Of a DNA stretch of 64,000 nt, positions 12,019-25,200 are shown piece after piece; positions within the stretch are counted from its first letter, which is position 1; every line of letters begins with the position of its first letter. The notes below the pieces were generated by a model. The model did not search any database, was not told where the DNA came from, and was given only the letters and a program-made list of their open reading frames with translations. Made by a program: the position numbers and the translations under genes. The stretch is from Metellina segmentata (Eukaryota; Arthropoda; Arachnida; Araneae; Tetragnathidae), in contig OX375878.1 in NCBI GenBank assembly GCA_947359465.1, positions 79,277,627 to 79,341,626 on the forward strand. The letters are read 5' to 3'.

Positions 12019-14896
12019 ACTACTATTTACTTGCTAATTAATTTTTAGATACAATGCAGGATACAATGCTAGTCTGACTACTATTTACTTGCTAATTACT
12101 TTTTAGATACAATGCAAGAAGAAACAAATTCTTTGAGCATCTCATTATGTGTCTAAGAAGTAGATTACTAACATTGTGTTTAAATAAGAATTAAAAGTAT
12201 TGAAGTATGGTTTTAATTATTAATTTTTTATCGATATACCTAATTTTTCACAATATATCCAGTAGGCTTGGTTAGTAGCTGATAGTTTCCGTTTTAAAAA
12301 TGGTTCGCTGTCCTCCAAACTTTGGGAAGCCATTATATACGGACTGTAAATTAGAAACAAGGGGAGGGCATACCAACACTCTTAGTAATTTATATTTATA
12401 TAGGATACATACTTCAGAAGGAGATTAATACATACCTATGCAAACACTTAAAATTAAAACAAGTTAAATTAGGTATAACATTATTAGAGGGCTGGCTATC
12501 GGCAGGTACCAGTTTTACTTTACCCGTGGACAAGATCTTGATTTCTGGATATATATGTGCTTTGATATCTTGCCAGTGTTTGTTTTATCTAATTTATTGG
12601 TAAAAAGTCTGTAATGACAAACAAATCAATAAGATATCGGGAAATAGCTCATTTGTTTCACTCATTGTGCCCTTAAAAAAGAATGAATTTGTTTGTAAAT
12701 ACTGACAAGGGAAAGATAGTTAAACAGCACCCACTTCCTTCTAGATCCAAATATTTAAAAAAGACTAATTGGTTGTAGCTTTAAATTTAGTCGTTTCGAT
12801 GGTGTGCTTAGATCTACTTGAGAGGGCAGCTGTTAAGGACGAAAATACACCAGTCTGTTCTACTGATGTGCAAAATACCGTGAACTACTAATGACAGCTG
12901 TGCTATTCAACAGTTGAAAAGAAAAATTAGAAACAAAATTAAAGTTACATGGAAACTGGCTGGTTGCCTGTAGATAACTCATTTTGTTTCTTAAATAGTC
13001 GTTGATGTAAAGAGAACATACTCTTTACATTCTAATTCGAGTTTCTTTAATTGCACACGAAAACTGAACATCCTATCGGGAAATGGAGAAATTGTGTACT
13101 GTTTTGCAATTTGTTTCAAATTTTCTATAATTCTTATTCTTAGATTCAGAAAAACATGGGCAGCAAAATTCTTTTAAATTTCTAGTTGAAATCATGACCT
13201 ATTGATAGCAAAATAAGTCTGGTGTGTCTATAGTTTGGAATATTTTTAAAAGGAACTTTCTTATTTAAATTAATCAATTTTGAACAATCACAAGTATAAA
13301 TTGATGTTGTCCTCGTGGTATTTTGTCTTAAGCTGTTTTGTGGAGTCTCGTCTCTATTCTTAGATTATAAAAGTGTTGTTGATGTTTCTAACAAATTGAT
13401 GCAAAGATAAAGGGGGTATGTGAAGTTTGGGGTTTGTTATTTACATCATACACGACTTTTATTTCCTCAACCGTTAATCATATACACTGGTGTCTAAAAT
13501 TATATTTACATGCATAGAATCACGGATTTCTCAGAAACTGTGAACTATAATTTTATGAATTTGTGTGGAATGAGACATAACATTAAAACATAAATACAAT
13601 TGAAAAAATGTAAGAACACTGCATATGATATAAAACTGTAGTATGAAACAATAAAAACGACAATAATATGTGACAAGGTTGGTTCAGAAAAAAAAAAGAA
13701 TAACTCAGAAGAAACTTAAGGCTTATGAATTTAATATGTAATGTGATCGCCCCTGACTGTGATCACACATTTCCTTCAAAAATGGATTACATCGATTGGA
13801 TATTTCATGAAACATAATTATTTTTGGGTTCGTAAAGATAATTTTGGACATGAGTATGTCTTATGTCAGCAAATCACTGAAAATGAACTGTATCATGTAT
13901 GGTTATTGGGGATGAGCATTTTAGTTTGTAATATAGCTTCTATAACTATCCCTTCGAAAACTAATACTTTTATAGGACTACTTTTCTTAGTTATGCATAT
14001 GAGCTCTAATCCGCATCTATGCAAATGAATCTGTGTTTTTGCATTAGAGCACTTGCAGTATTCCTATTTTCGAATTAAAAAGTTCAAGAAATTAAATATT
14101 AATTTAAGGAACACAGGTAATGAAACCCCGAATTTTAAGGCTGTGAAGCTTTTTTCCTAAAACGTTTTGTAAGTTTACTATCAAACAAACATAAACAAAG
14201 AAAAAGCACCCTATAATGGTCCTCGATTTGCTCTCCTTTGCAAATCCCAAAACGTTCTCTCTGCTTTTCATGTCTCCATAAATTTTGCAAAAGCTTGTGG
14301 AGTGGTTCTGGCAGGTCTTCCAAAAAGTATTTTTTTTTTTATCATTTACGTTCTTGATTTCTCGCACCTAATGAACTCTTTTAATTATAACTATTCATTT
14401 CTTAATTCAACGAATATCTTGTCATTTCTGATGAAACTTCGTGCAATCGGAATACATTTCATCGAGTTCAGGCTGATATGTATATCTGTGTTTATGAAGT
14501 AACATTAATAACAAGTAAAGCTAATAAAAATCACAGTACGAGTGCGAGATTTGGAAAGTTTAAAAATAATTCCGTTCGTCACGTCTGGTCTGAATCGCCC
14601 TTAACAAACCGAGTCTTTGTAAGTAATTTGGCGGGTGTCTTTGGCATCCGTCCACACTTTTTACCTCTTACCAGCACAAGGTAAGAAGGGTTGTCTAGAA
14701 ACAAATCGTACACAAGACGTTAAATAAAAAAAAAGGCTTCATTACTCTTTCTCCTTGAAGCTGTTAAATCTTGATTAAAAAGCACTCATTTTGACAAAGT
14801 GGAAGGGTTCAATGGAGTGTCTACTTCAATATTTACATAACTTTCATATTTATGTCTGAAGAAATTTACCTTTTAAACCCTCCTGGTGGTTGTATC

Positions 14897-15100
14897 GACA
14901 AGGAATCTTGTCGTTTGCAGAACTAACTAGCTCTTGATGGACGAGTTATCTCGTCCATCAGGTATGAAAAAACTGACGAGATCTTGATCTCGCCATCGTA
15001 ACAAAAATCAACAGAATCTTGATGACGATGTGTCTCGTCGTAGCAAAATTGGTCCGATCTTGATGGACAAGCTATTTCGTCGAAACCATCGTCGAAACTT
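14897..15100. repeat. Array of five diverged hairpin units
   Basis: About every 40-45 bp there is a short inverted repeat around TCTTGATGGACGAG-type sequence. The best is GATGGACGAG, loop TTAT, CTCGTCCATC (14936-14959). Others are CGACAAG/CTTGTCG at 14898, GACGAGATC/GATCTCG near 14977, GACGA/TCGTC near 15025, and GGACAAG with CGTCGAAAC near 15065. It looks like a decayed minisatellite of hairpins; its function is unknown. Confidence 0.65.
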
Positions 15101-16237
15101 GGAGGATTAATCCCTAATGAAATGAATGAAAATTTTTTTTTCGTTAAATACTAAGCATAGGTTTGTAAATTATTTAGAAATTAGATTAGCTTTGTGATTT
15201 CTAAAGCAAACTAAGTATATGCTATGCTATTTTTGTTGTACCACTTTCCTCTTCAAAATATCAGTTGATAGTAATTCAAAATTAAATTCCAGATTCTTAT
15301 TTTATAGTAATTAAGGTCTGAATGAAAGAATAATATTCTATCTTTATGAAAATTTCAAAAGTTAGCAAAAAAAGGTTAAAAGTAATAAGGTTTTTAACAA
15401 CATTCCTTCGTGACATATTGTTAAGTATTATTATCAAACAAGTATTTTTAAAGGGAGTTACAATTTGCTTTTTTCTACACTCGTTCATAAGTAAAACGTT
15501 TACTTTTCCGTTGTTACAACGTTGTCTTTTCCTAGTAAGTATTCACCTCTTAACTAGTTAATATACAAAGCCTGAGAGATGCATAGCACCAAATCAAAAA
15601 CTTTTTTAAAACAAAAGGGAGGTAAAATATTTATTGTATCTCGAATAAGTGTAACGAAACAGTAAAAATACAAATTTGTGTTTAAAATAGAAATTAAATA
15701 AATATAACAAACAGGATTTAAATAACACTAAATCATTTTTAACGAAGCAAAATATTTCATAGTGTTATATTTCTTGTTTTGCTAACAAAACTATGTCTAA
15801 GTTGAGCCCAAAATTCCAAACTTCTTAGTTGCTTTTGATATGTTAATTAAAATAATGCACTGTATAATGATCTATATCTTTTAGGATGTTTTTTATTTTT
15901 CTATTGGGAAGCCTTTTTTTCTCCGTCTCGCGTTAGAATTTAATGATCTATATTTCTCAAGAAAAGAAGTTAACTCAGTTTATACGGATATGGACCTTGA
16001 TGCTTGACCTTTAAACTATTCATTTGGGGTACAAAAAGAAAGAACACCAAAATTGTATTGATGTATGTCAAAATCGCATTTATAAGTGTTGAAGTGCTTC
16101 TGTTACACCTGATTGAGTTTATTCAATATTTTCAATTGATATTTTCTTCATTGTTTTAGTTCTATGTGTCATATCAGAGAAGTCTACTGATTTAGTTATA
16201 TGTTACACATACTAAACACAAATTATTTTTATTTCAG

Positions 16238-16268
16238 ATGAAAATATGGTGATACAACCGCCTTCTCC
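16238..16268 (+). CDS. sls: sls coding exon 1: micro-exon with the proposed start codon
   Basis: Acceptor ATTTCAG precedes 16238 and donor GTAAGT follows 16268. ATG at 16246 reads MVIQPPSP and ends with two bases of a codon. These join the next exon (26193) as CCG, giving PPSPQMQGHRP directly before Ig1. The first ATG in this exon, at 16238, is out of frame and stops after four codons (MKIW) at a TGA that overlaps the proposed start region, so it would act as a tiny upstream ORF. The other possible starts are in-frame ATGs at 26197 and 26113, nearer Ig1. The phase match and good splice sites favour this exon, but there is no transcript evidence. Confidence 0.7.
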
Positions 16269-19200
16269 GTAAGTTTGCCTTGCATTCTTTAACCTTTTGT
16301 TTCTTTTGCATGTTCTATGATGGTGTGTACTGTTCACTAGAGGTCTATAAATATTTATTTTTACATTCTTGAATAAGATTAAAATTTTAAAAATATGAGA
16401 CTTAATTTGTATTAATGTATGTTACACGTTTAGTTTACTTCAACTGTAATTGTACGAAGAAAGTTTAATACTTTTTTTCTAATAATGGCAATGGAAAAAT
16501 GCTGCGTTTTTTTTTTTTAATTTAACGAAACATGAAAAAACATTAAGAAACTGCGCATTTATGTTTTATTTGAAATTGTATTTTATATTATATTTCGTTT
16601 GATAAACCTATTTTCTAAGCACTGTTCAAATAATCAACTAATGAGTTGCGGATTAAATCAAAGATAAATAAAGTTCAGTAAAGTATATAAAATTACATCG
16701 GTTGAGGGCTACGTGAAGTTGAAATTTTTTTATATTACATTTCGTTTGAACAACCTATTTGCTAAGCATTGTTAAAAAAATCGACAAATGAGTTGCAGGT
16801 TAAATCAAGGAAGTTAGATAAAGTTCAGTAAAGTGTATAAAATGACATCGGTTGAGGGCTACGTGAAGTTGAAGACGTTTGTTTGGATTTTATTCTTAAC
16901 TACTATCAGGTTTAGATGAGGCGAATTTCTATGGTTATGTATCGCTAATATCAGATCCATCCAGTCTACATCACTAAAAACCCACTGTTTTATTTTACTG
17001 CTTAAGATAAGTACTTCAGTTTTTACGAATTTTTGGACTTCTGGATTTTTTACGTATTTTGGACTGTTTAATTGATGTATTTAGTTTAGATTTAGTTGTA
17101 GTTACACAACTATTTACCCGGCATTTATCTGAGAGAGCATAAGAGTTTAATCGTATAAATTTAAATTTTGTTAATAATTGTCATATTGAATTATATTTGG
17201 ATACACATAATTTATTTCCACTAGTAAGTAGTTCAGTTTCTTCACGCTTATATCCTTCACTTAGAGCAGAAACTCTTAACTGACTAAAAGCAAATTTGGC
17301 TGCGCAGTTGTATAAACACTATTAATTTTTTGGTTAACCCGTATTGAACCACTGGTAAAAATTGTCTTTGAAAAATTCTACTACATAAATAATATTATGT
17401 GCTTACTCGTGTGTGTGAAAACAAAAATTTGGAATTTTTATTTTAAAACTCTTATTAAGTAATAAGCTGTCCTGTAAATAGAACAAGACAAAAAATCTTG
17501 CGCTTCTCTTCATAAGGGGTTATCTCTCTATCGGTGTCGCCGCTGTCGCAGAATTGAAAACTCGTTTTTTTTTTTGCTCGATTCTTAGACAGTTTCACGA
17601 GAAAATACGGATCAGAAATTTACGAAATTAACATGGTTCAAAATTGTACAGGGAACAAGATGAAGAAGATTTTTTCGATGCTGCTATTAGTTTGAGGGTG
17701 CATCAAAACTATTCAAGAAAAGGGGTCCAATACCTTGAATAAGTAGCAAAACACGATTTGATGCGATGCCGAATTAATCCACTCCATTTTTATAGTGTCA
17801 GATGTGATACAAAATAGAACATCAATTTCGCTTCCACCTCTTTCTTTTTTCCCCATATACTACTCTCTTCTTCACTTCCATATCCTCGAAATTTATGAGT
17901 ATAGATACCAAACTATTAGAACCCCAACATAAGAAGCTATTTAGTTTGGTGCAACAAATCATGTATCTAAAGGGAACATCTTTCTGTTTTATTTAACGAT
18001 TTCAGAAACACCAGTGGGCATTTTGTCATCCGATTATCTCGCACAGTTCCAGTAACATAGTAATATTTTTCCTGCAAACGAATAAGTAGCCCATGTGAGG
18101 TTAAAAAGTTACACTTTTCATCGGCTCCTTGGTAAGGAATAATACTGAAAGGATATCATCTGTAAGATGCAGACATACCATATTTTTTTTATCAGATTGA
18201 CAGTTTGTTTATGAAATTTCCGTCTATTTTAAAGATGTCAGAACCAAGTTTATCCCAATTTTTTTTTATTGTTTTAAAAAAGCTTTAAGCTGATCTATTG
18301 TTTGGATATCGGTCCAATATGGGTCAAAAATATTAAAATGTTATATGCAGGCATTATTTGGGTTAATCGGATAACTATAGTTTGAACTGTCAATTGCAGA
18401 ACTGTAGAGTAGAAAAATCACTTTTTGTCTTTCGTAGAAAAATACAAATATCACTTAAGTGTCTGGAATATAATTTTTTTAAGCTCTCTGACATTTCTTA
18501 AATTTTTATAATTTACTTCAGATGCAAATAGTATACTTGCATATTCATGTAACTAATATAACATGCAAAATCACACCCCTGTTGTAAGACAATACTACAG
18601 AAGTTGACTACTAAAAAGTTGTAAGACAAAACTAAAAAAGGTAATTTTTAAATTGGGTGTGATTATGAATGCCATTTTCTTTGTTCGTTTCTTGTAAAAC
18701 TGCCGTTACACAAATCATAAAATGTAGAATCTTCGAAACAGCAATATTGATAAAACAATCCGAGTTTCAACTGCAATTGTATAGCTCAGCTTCTTCAAAC
18801 TGCTTGGGTGAGGTTGATTCAAGCATTATAAAAGGTATGGGTATTAAACCGTTTCAGCGTGAAACTTTCATACAAATACAGATAGAGGAATACCAAATAG
18901 CTTATTCACTAAGTTAACATATGTTTTTTTTAATGTAATCTTCTAATATGTGTAATAATGTGATCAATTGTGAAAATATATTAAATTGATTCATATGAAA
19001 GTTGCACAAACATGCAAACACACAAACAGGTATAAAACGGGTAAACTGGCGCTGTGAAGTTCAGTCACTAAGTCATAAATACTCAAACTGTACAAAATTT
19101 CATGAAAATATATCCAACCGTTTGGGCGTAGTTCGGGAACACAATACCAACATATAGACAGACATAAAACGCGAAAGCACTGATTTTGCATTAAAATGGC

Positions 19201-22200
19201 ACAATGCTGGTAAATATCTTGAAATGAGGCGAAAAAATGTTATTCGATGGGCTTCTGCTCCAAAGCCGACGGTATATTTAAACTTTTTAAGTATTCGAAC
19301 TTGGGAAAATAGAAATGAATCTATGTTCCATTAATCCATTTCAAATTTTGCATGTGTTGGAAGCTTTTAAATAAAAACGAACCTATAACAAAGGATTGAG
19401 TATGACGCTGTAAATATATGCAAAATGGATTTAAATATGTAATTACCAAATTAATCTCATCGAAACCTCTTAAATATTAAAATAGAACTGTCAAAGTTAA
19501 ATTTAAATGTTTTCCAATTTGAATTAGGTTAAGGCTATCGCATTTCTGAAATTACATTGTTGGCCTGTTAGCTTCAAAATCTAAAATTGACTGTCACTGC
19601 TTCTTAAATTGCGACCAAGTTCGTGGCTTTGAAAGTGTAAAGGCAACCACTTGCAACCACGGCTTACACAAGCCGGCCTATTTTTCTCAAAGAGCGATTC
19701 AGCAAAACATTAGTGGAAGGAAAGTTTCGATTCTGCGAATTCCACGGACAGTGCTGTGAATTGCAGATCTTCAATAGGGTCGTATAAACGGATATTCCGT
19801 TTTAACTTGCCGACAATGTAGATTCTTTTACAGTGAAGGGGAAAGTGAATGGAAAAGCTGACGCGCTTAGAACATACTTGGCAACGATTCTTTTTGCAAG
19901 ACCGTTTTTTCATTTATTGACTCTCCCAAAGTGACAACGAGAATAATACAAAGTGCTATTTTTTCAGTTTGAAAGAGATCATGAATTTGGTTTAATGAAT
20001 GATAATAATACCTGTATATAATGATATAGAAAGATTAATATTTGAAAAACAAATTTTTTTTTAATGCAACTTAGTTACCATAGCCATTAATTCAGTAAGA
20101 ACAATAGAAATTAATCTAGGATCCATTAATTCATATCAAATTTCGCACGTGTTGGAAGCGTTTGAAATGTTAAAAAACGAATTTAGAACAAAAGATTAAG
20201 TATGTAGCTTTAAACTTATACGAAAAATGGACTTTAATATGTAATTACCAAATTAATGTAGTAATCGAAGATCGCAAGTTCTGAAGTTTAATTGTTATTT
20301 GTTTGTGCAACTTTAAAAGGAGATCGAAATCTAAATACCCGAAGCTCTAAGTATGTTTATATATTTTCATTTTCGTTGTTTCACATGCTTTTACAAAACT
20401 TTCAAATACGTTATTACGAAAACTTTCATGAATTTTAAACCAATATTTGATCTTAATGCTACAAAAGTGTTATTCTCCGCATATGTGAACATACTGCATT
20501 CGCTTAGTAAAACTCACAAACTAAGCAATTTTAGTTGAATGTTCTACTATTTTGTGAATGGAAGTAACATTTCTGTTTAAGTAAACTAGCAATTGTTTAT
20601 GATGAAAACTATATAATTGTAGAGATTTTAAGATATATTTTTGTGAACATAATTTTTTATATAATTTTCATTTACTCAAAATGGTAGAAATAGGTTATTC
20701 ACTTGTATTTAAAAAATAACATCGGGAAAAAAACAAATTTAACATTTTCTAGGTTTATAATAATTATTTAAGTTTTGCGTTTCTTTCAATGAAGGTAAAA
20801 TATGCGTTTTTTCAGAACAATTTTTAATTATGTATTCATCGTAGTTTAAGAATTTGATGACCTTGAAATAGAAATAAAATATTTTGTTTTTGTAGGTAGA
20901 CAAGGTTTACAAAAAGTACCATAATAAGATTAAAAATTATATTTTCGATGGTTGATTTGTTAGTTCCTTTCATGAAATTTTAGAATTTCAATTTTTGATC
21001 TAATGTATCAACATTATTTTCTCGAAGTCAAAGTATTTCTATTTTGCATATCATAATTTTCTGTCCAAGAGTTCTATTCTTTAGTATAATAGATATTTAT
21101 CTGAAAAGTTAGCTATTAACTATTTCATAGCCCAGACACAAATGTATTTCTTAATGATATAAGTATTTACCTTGTTCATGCTAGAATTTCCAATTGTTAA
21201 ATAGTTAATCGCCTTTTTAAAATGTGGCAACGCTTGAGAATTTTGAATATCATTTTCAATTGCAAATTTAATTTGTTTGACTTACTTTGACTCACTCTGT
21301 TTTTTACTCGAGGAAATAAATTTTTGTTTCGTTTAGCATTATGTCTTTACCTTTAAATCTGCCAAAATATGTAAAAACCCTAACGATTATCTAGAGTTGT
21401 CCGTTTAAAGTTAATTGTGTTGAAATATTATCTTCCAATTGAAACTGAAGAATTTTACAAGTAAACAAAAAGCAATTGAAATAAATATCTGATCCTGTCA
21501 ATTGGACGTGTAAAAAGTTGGACGACAAAAGTAAAAAGTGTTAAAAATCACCCACGTTACCTCTGATACCTTATGTACGCACGGTCTTTGAGGCTAACTT
21601 AAGAAAATTGTATTTTGGAACTACACAAAAATTTACTGCTGGTTCATTGTTCATTCATCTTTTTAAAAGGCTGCATAAACAATCTTAATCTGTAGTTGAT
21701 CTTTTCCGACTACAATCAAGGAAGTTTGCTTTGTTACTTTGTAATGATACGTGCAGAAAATTAACATTTACAGATTCAACTGGTCAGTAAGTCTTCCAAG
21801 CTGTTTCTAAACCACCTTAATCATTCTTAAACATTTTTATATACTGTAATTTCTTTTTATGTCTTGAGATGCGGATATTTCTGTGTTCAGATGGCAAAAT
21901 GTTACGTCACTTTCCCCAAAAAATTGAGTAAGTCCCATCCTAGAGTCTGGTTTGTTAATGTTTAGAAGGGGGCAAGCAAAATGTCGTAAGTCTTTCTCTT
22001 TCAGTTTATGAGAAAAAAAAAGGTAAAAAATTGTAAGTCAAAGAACACAGAACCACATATTGAATCTTGAATCTTAAAATTGCTGTCACGAATAACTATA
22101 AAAAAGTGACTTATAACATTTTTCTATCTGAGCATTGATTTTATCAAAAGGTTTCAGAAAAATGCAATCTTATTTATGGGAGTGGAGAGTTAGCTAATTG

Positions 22201-25200
22201 TGGAGCAGATCGTCTTTAATATATTCACTCTACTTTTAATATACATATACGAGAGGAAATAAACCTTTCCACTTTATTTTTGCATCGTGCATGGTAGAAA
22301 TACCGCGTTTTCTATAAATTAATAAGTATAAAATTTGCATAAAGGGCTGTTTTAATATTAAATTGCACTCAAACATAAATTTCAATCATAGCACCCAATT
22401 TCGACCGTATAATTTCAAAACTATAACAAATATTTAAATTGTACTTCGAATATCAAGTTTCAAATTATTTGGATCAGATGTCTCTGGACCATTAGTATTT
22501 TTGAAGCAACTGGTATAAAATTAGTTTCTAGATTCATATCTATAAAAATAATCTTCCATCATTCTGAAAATGTTTATGATTTTACTATTAAGTAACCCAT
22601 ACTAAATCTGGTCATTTTTTTCTACTGATGAGATATTTATTCCATCATGATCGGGCCAGTTTTGCTAATTGACAAGATACCTCGTCGTGACAGTCATTGG
22701 AGGGTTGAAGAAAAATTCGCAATACTGTAAACTCGAACTGATCTAAATAAGACGTGATTCTCCGAACATGAACCATTTCCTTGGAAAAATTCCGATTCTG
22801 AAATAATAAAAAGTAATCTTGGTGATCCGCGTCTCGAGGAGGAAGCATATTCCAACTTCCGCACTGCTATCTGACTCAAAACTTCAACGGAGATAAATAA
22901 AGGCGGAGTCCCGTGCGTTGTTTCTATGTGGTTCTATTTTTGAGATTGGGCGCGAGGTTTCGGAGTTCGTCAGCAGGCTTGTTTGGCAGCAGGCCCCCTG
23001 TCCTATTTGGGAGCGCGTTTCGCTTATTCTCTAAATATTGCTTCCACTTTTGCTTTTGCTTCATTGAATAAACATCACTTTGCAGAGAAAGAAACTAGAA
23101 ATTCGCGCATTTTTAGAGCGGGACTCGTGTTTGGGATTAAGTGGCGATGTGGAGGCGTTACGGGTTCTAATAAATCGCATTTAACCGAGAAAGTGTACAC
23201 TCAAGCATATCCTTCTTTAGATGAACTGGGAGTTGCGTTTTTCTCCCTGCGTTATATTTTTTGTTTGTTTCTAAGTGTGATTTGGCATAACACTAAATAT
23301 TACTGTGGTAAACTCAGAGAGGAAAGCAATTTTGCCATATATTTTTTATTTCTATACGTATATACAGTGAACCCTACACTACAGTGCACACACACACAAT
23401 GCGGATACGTACAGTCTGCACCAAATATCCGTTCTAAAAGAACTTAATACAACAGTCGCCTCCTTTATTTGATTCCAGATGCTGAGGTTGATATGCCAGC
23501 ATATTATATTCACTGAATTTTGATTGAAATCATTATCCTAATTGCAGTTAGGGGAGGGTACATCTTAAGGTTTGTACGGGCTTCACGAACTCAAGTTACC
23601 TTTGTGATCTATTCTTTTCTCATTGGGATTACTGCCTATGGTATAAAATTGGGTTTGCCACCCCAGAATGGCCAAGCGACCTTTCTCTACTTTCTCTTCT
23701 CCTTCCTTTTTACTCACCTTGACGTCTGTCTTGTGTTTGTCGCAGAATGACCAAATACGACCCTTGTTCCATAAAACCACAAACTAACCAATCAATCATG
23801 TTCATATGGAATTACCGCCGTACAAAGGAGCCCACCTTTTTTCCAACCTTCGAGTTCGGTCATTTCATAGACTGTCTCGTTTAACTCATTTTCCCTCCCT
23901 TCGTGACAAGTGTGTTCCCCATTGGCCGCATCCTCTAGACTCGTAATGTCCCTAGCGAGGAAAATTATGTGAAACCTCACACTAAGCTCCTTAATGTCTT
24001 ACCTGTTGGCAATAATTCACAGGGGTGTTCATTCGTTGCTTAGAATAAAAACTGGCTTCTTTTATTAGACTATCCCCTTGATAGAGTTCAGTCACAGCTG
24101 GATTTTTTTAATACGTGAGTTGGATGTCGTTTTGATCTCCGTACATACTTTCTTACATTTGGATCCCTTGCTTCAACATCTCTTTCCTCATTCAAGCAGC
24201 TCTAACAAATCTCAAATTTAGTTCCTAATATGGGCTGCTTTCTCGAAGAATATCAACTGAACTACCTTGACAACATATCGCTCACTCCTTTCAACAACGT
24301 CATGTCTCAAAAATCAGCGATTTTTAGTTATGCCTGTTTTCAGAATGTCCTGAAAGAGTAGTATATCCCTGCAAGGTCGTCATATCTCACCGCTCAGTAT
24401 TTTTAGCCGCTAGAGTTATTTATATATTAAATAAAATTTATTTGTAATACATTTTATATTCTACTTTTAAACTTTAAAATCTCTTTCCTGAAAAATCACG
24501 TTTTTTGAGTTTATGACGTTGTTGAAAGGAGTGAGCGATATGTGAGAGGAGTTTTAAGTGTAAAAATATATGCTCCAGACGGAAGACCGAGAAATTTACT
24601 CCCGGTTACTCTTATGTTCCCCATAAAACATATGGAGGTTACCTTGAAATGTAGTTTATCATCGTTTTGGCGTTTAATCTAGTTGACTTTGACCAATCAA
24701 GTATTCCCATCAATTTGGAACTCATTCTTTGGAATTTTTATTGACACAGAAACCAAAGGGACGACAGATTAAGAATACGTATAGGAAGCTCATTCTTCCT
24801 TTTAACACTACCTCCACCTGCATTTGCTTCACAAAGAGAAAAACCTCTTACAGAGTATTTCCCCGATCTTCTCTAAGATCAGAAAAGGCTCGCACTTTTT
24901 AGTACTGACTGCAGAAAACGTTAATTAATCCTCATCCTCTAGTTTAATTTCTAGCTATGCCCCAAACACACATGACATATTCAACTGATAAAATCGTTAT
25001 AATCTTTCTTCCAAATCACTTTGAAGATTTTATGTAATCGTATACGCCTATGAAGAATAGTTTCTTGTATTAATTATTAAGAATGTTATGAAACAGTGAA
25101 AATAAAATTTTTCAAACAGAAAAACTCGTAATAGGACTCATATGACTCAATAAGAAACTCAATAGCTCATAAGAAAATCAAATTAACTTTAAACGCTTAT

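Larger units (their letters stand above)
6424..16237 (+). other. Candidate first intron of sls (9.8 kb)
   Basis: Between the leader-exon donor and the micro-exon acceptor. It is AT-rich, with no convincing coding exon on either strand. Recognised contents are the dispersed repeats at 9.6 and 10.3 kb, duplicated segments at 11.7-12.0 kb and an array of hairpins at 14.9-15.1 kb. A GC-richer patch at about 8220-8345 looks like old repeat DNA of unknown type. The rest shows nothing. Confidence 0.5.

Noticed and set aside
22920..23060. Second sls promoter with a MEF2-like CTATTTTTGA
   Set aside because: One mismatch to the MEF2 consensus and no convincing downstream donor that would join the Ig1 exon.
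22983..23447. 154-codon open frame on the + strand in a GC-richer island
   Set aside because: No recognisable domain, no splice donor or poly(A) context, and a composition that looks like translated non-coding DNA. The island may be foreign or promoter-like, but there is no support for a gene.
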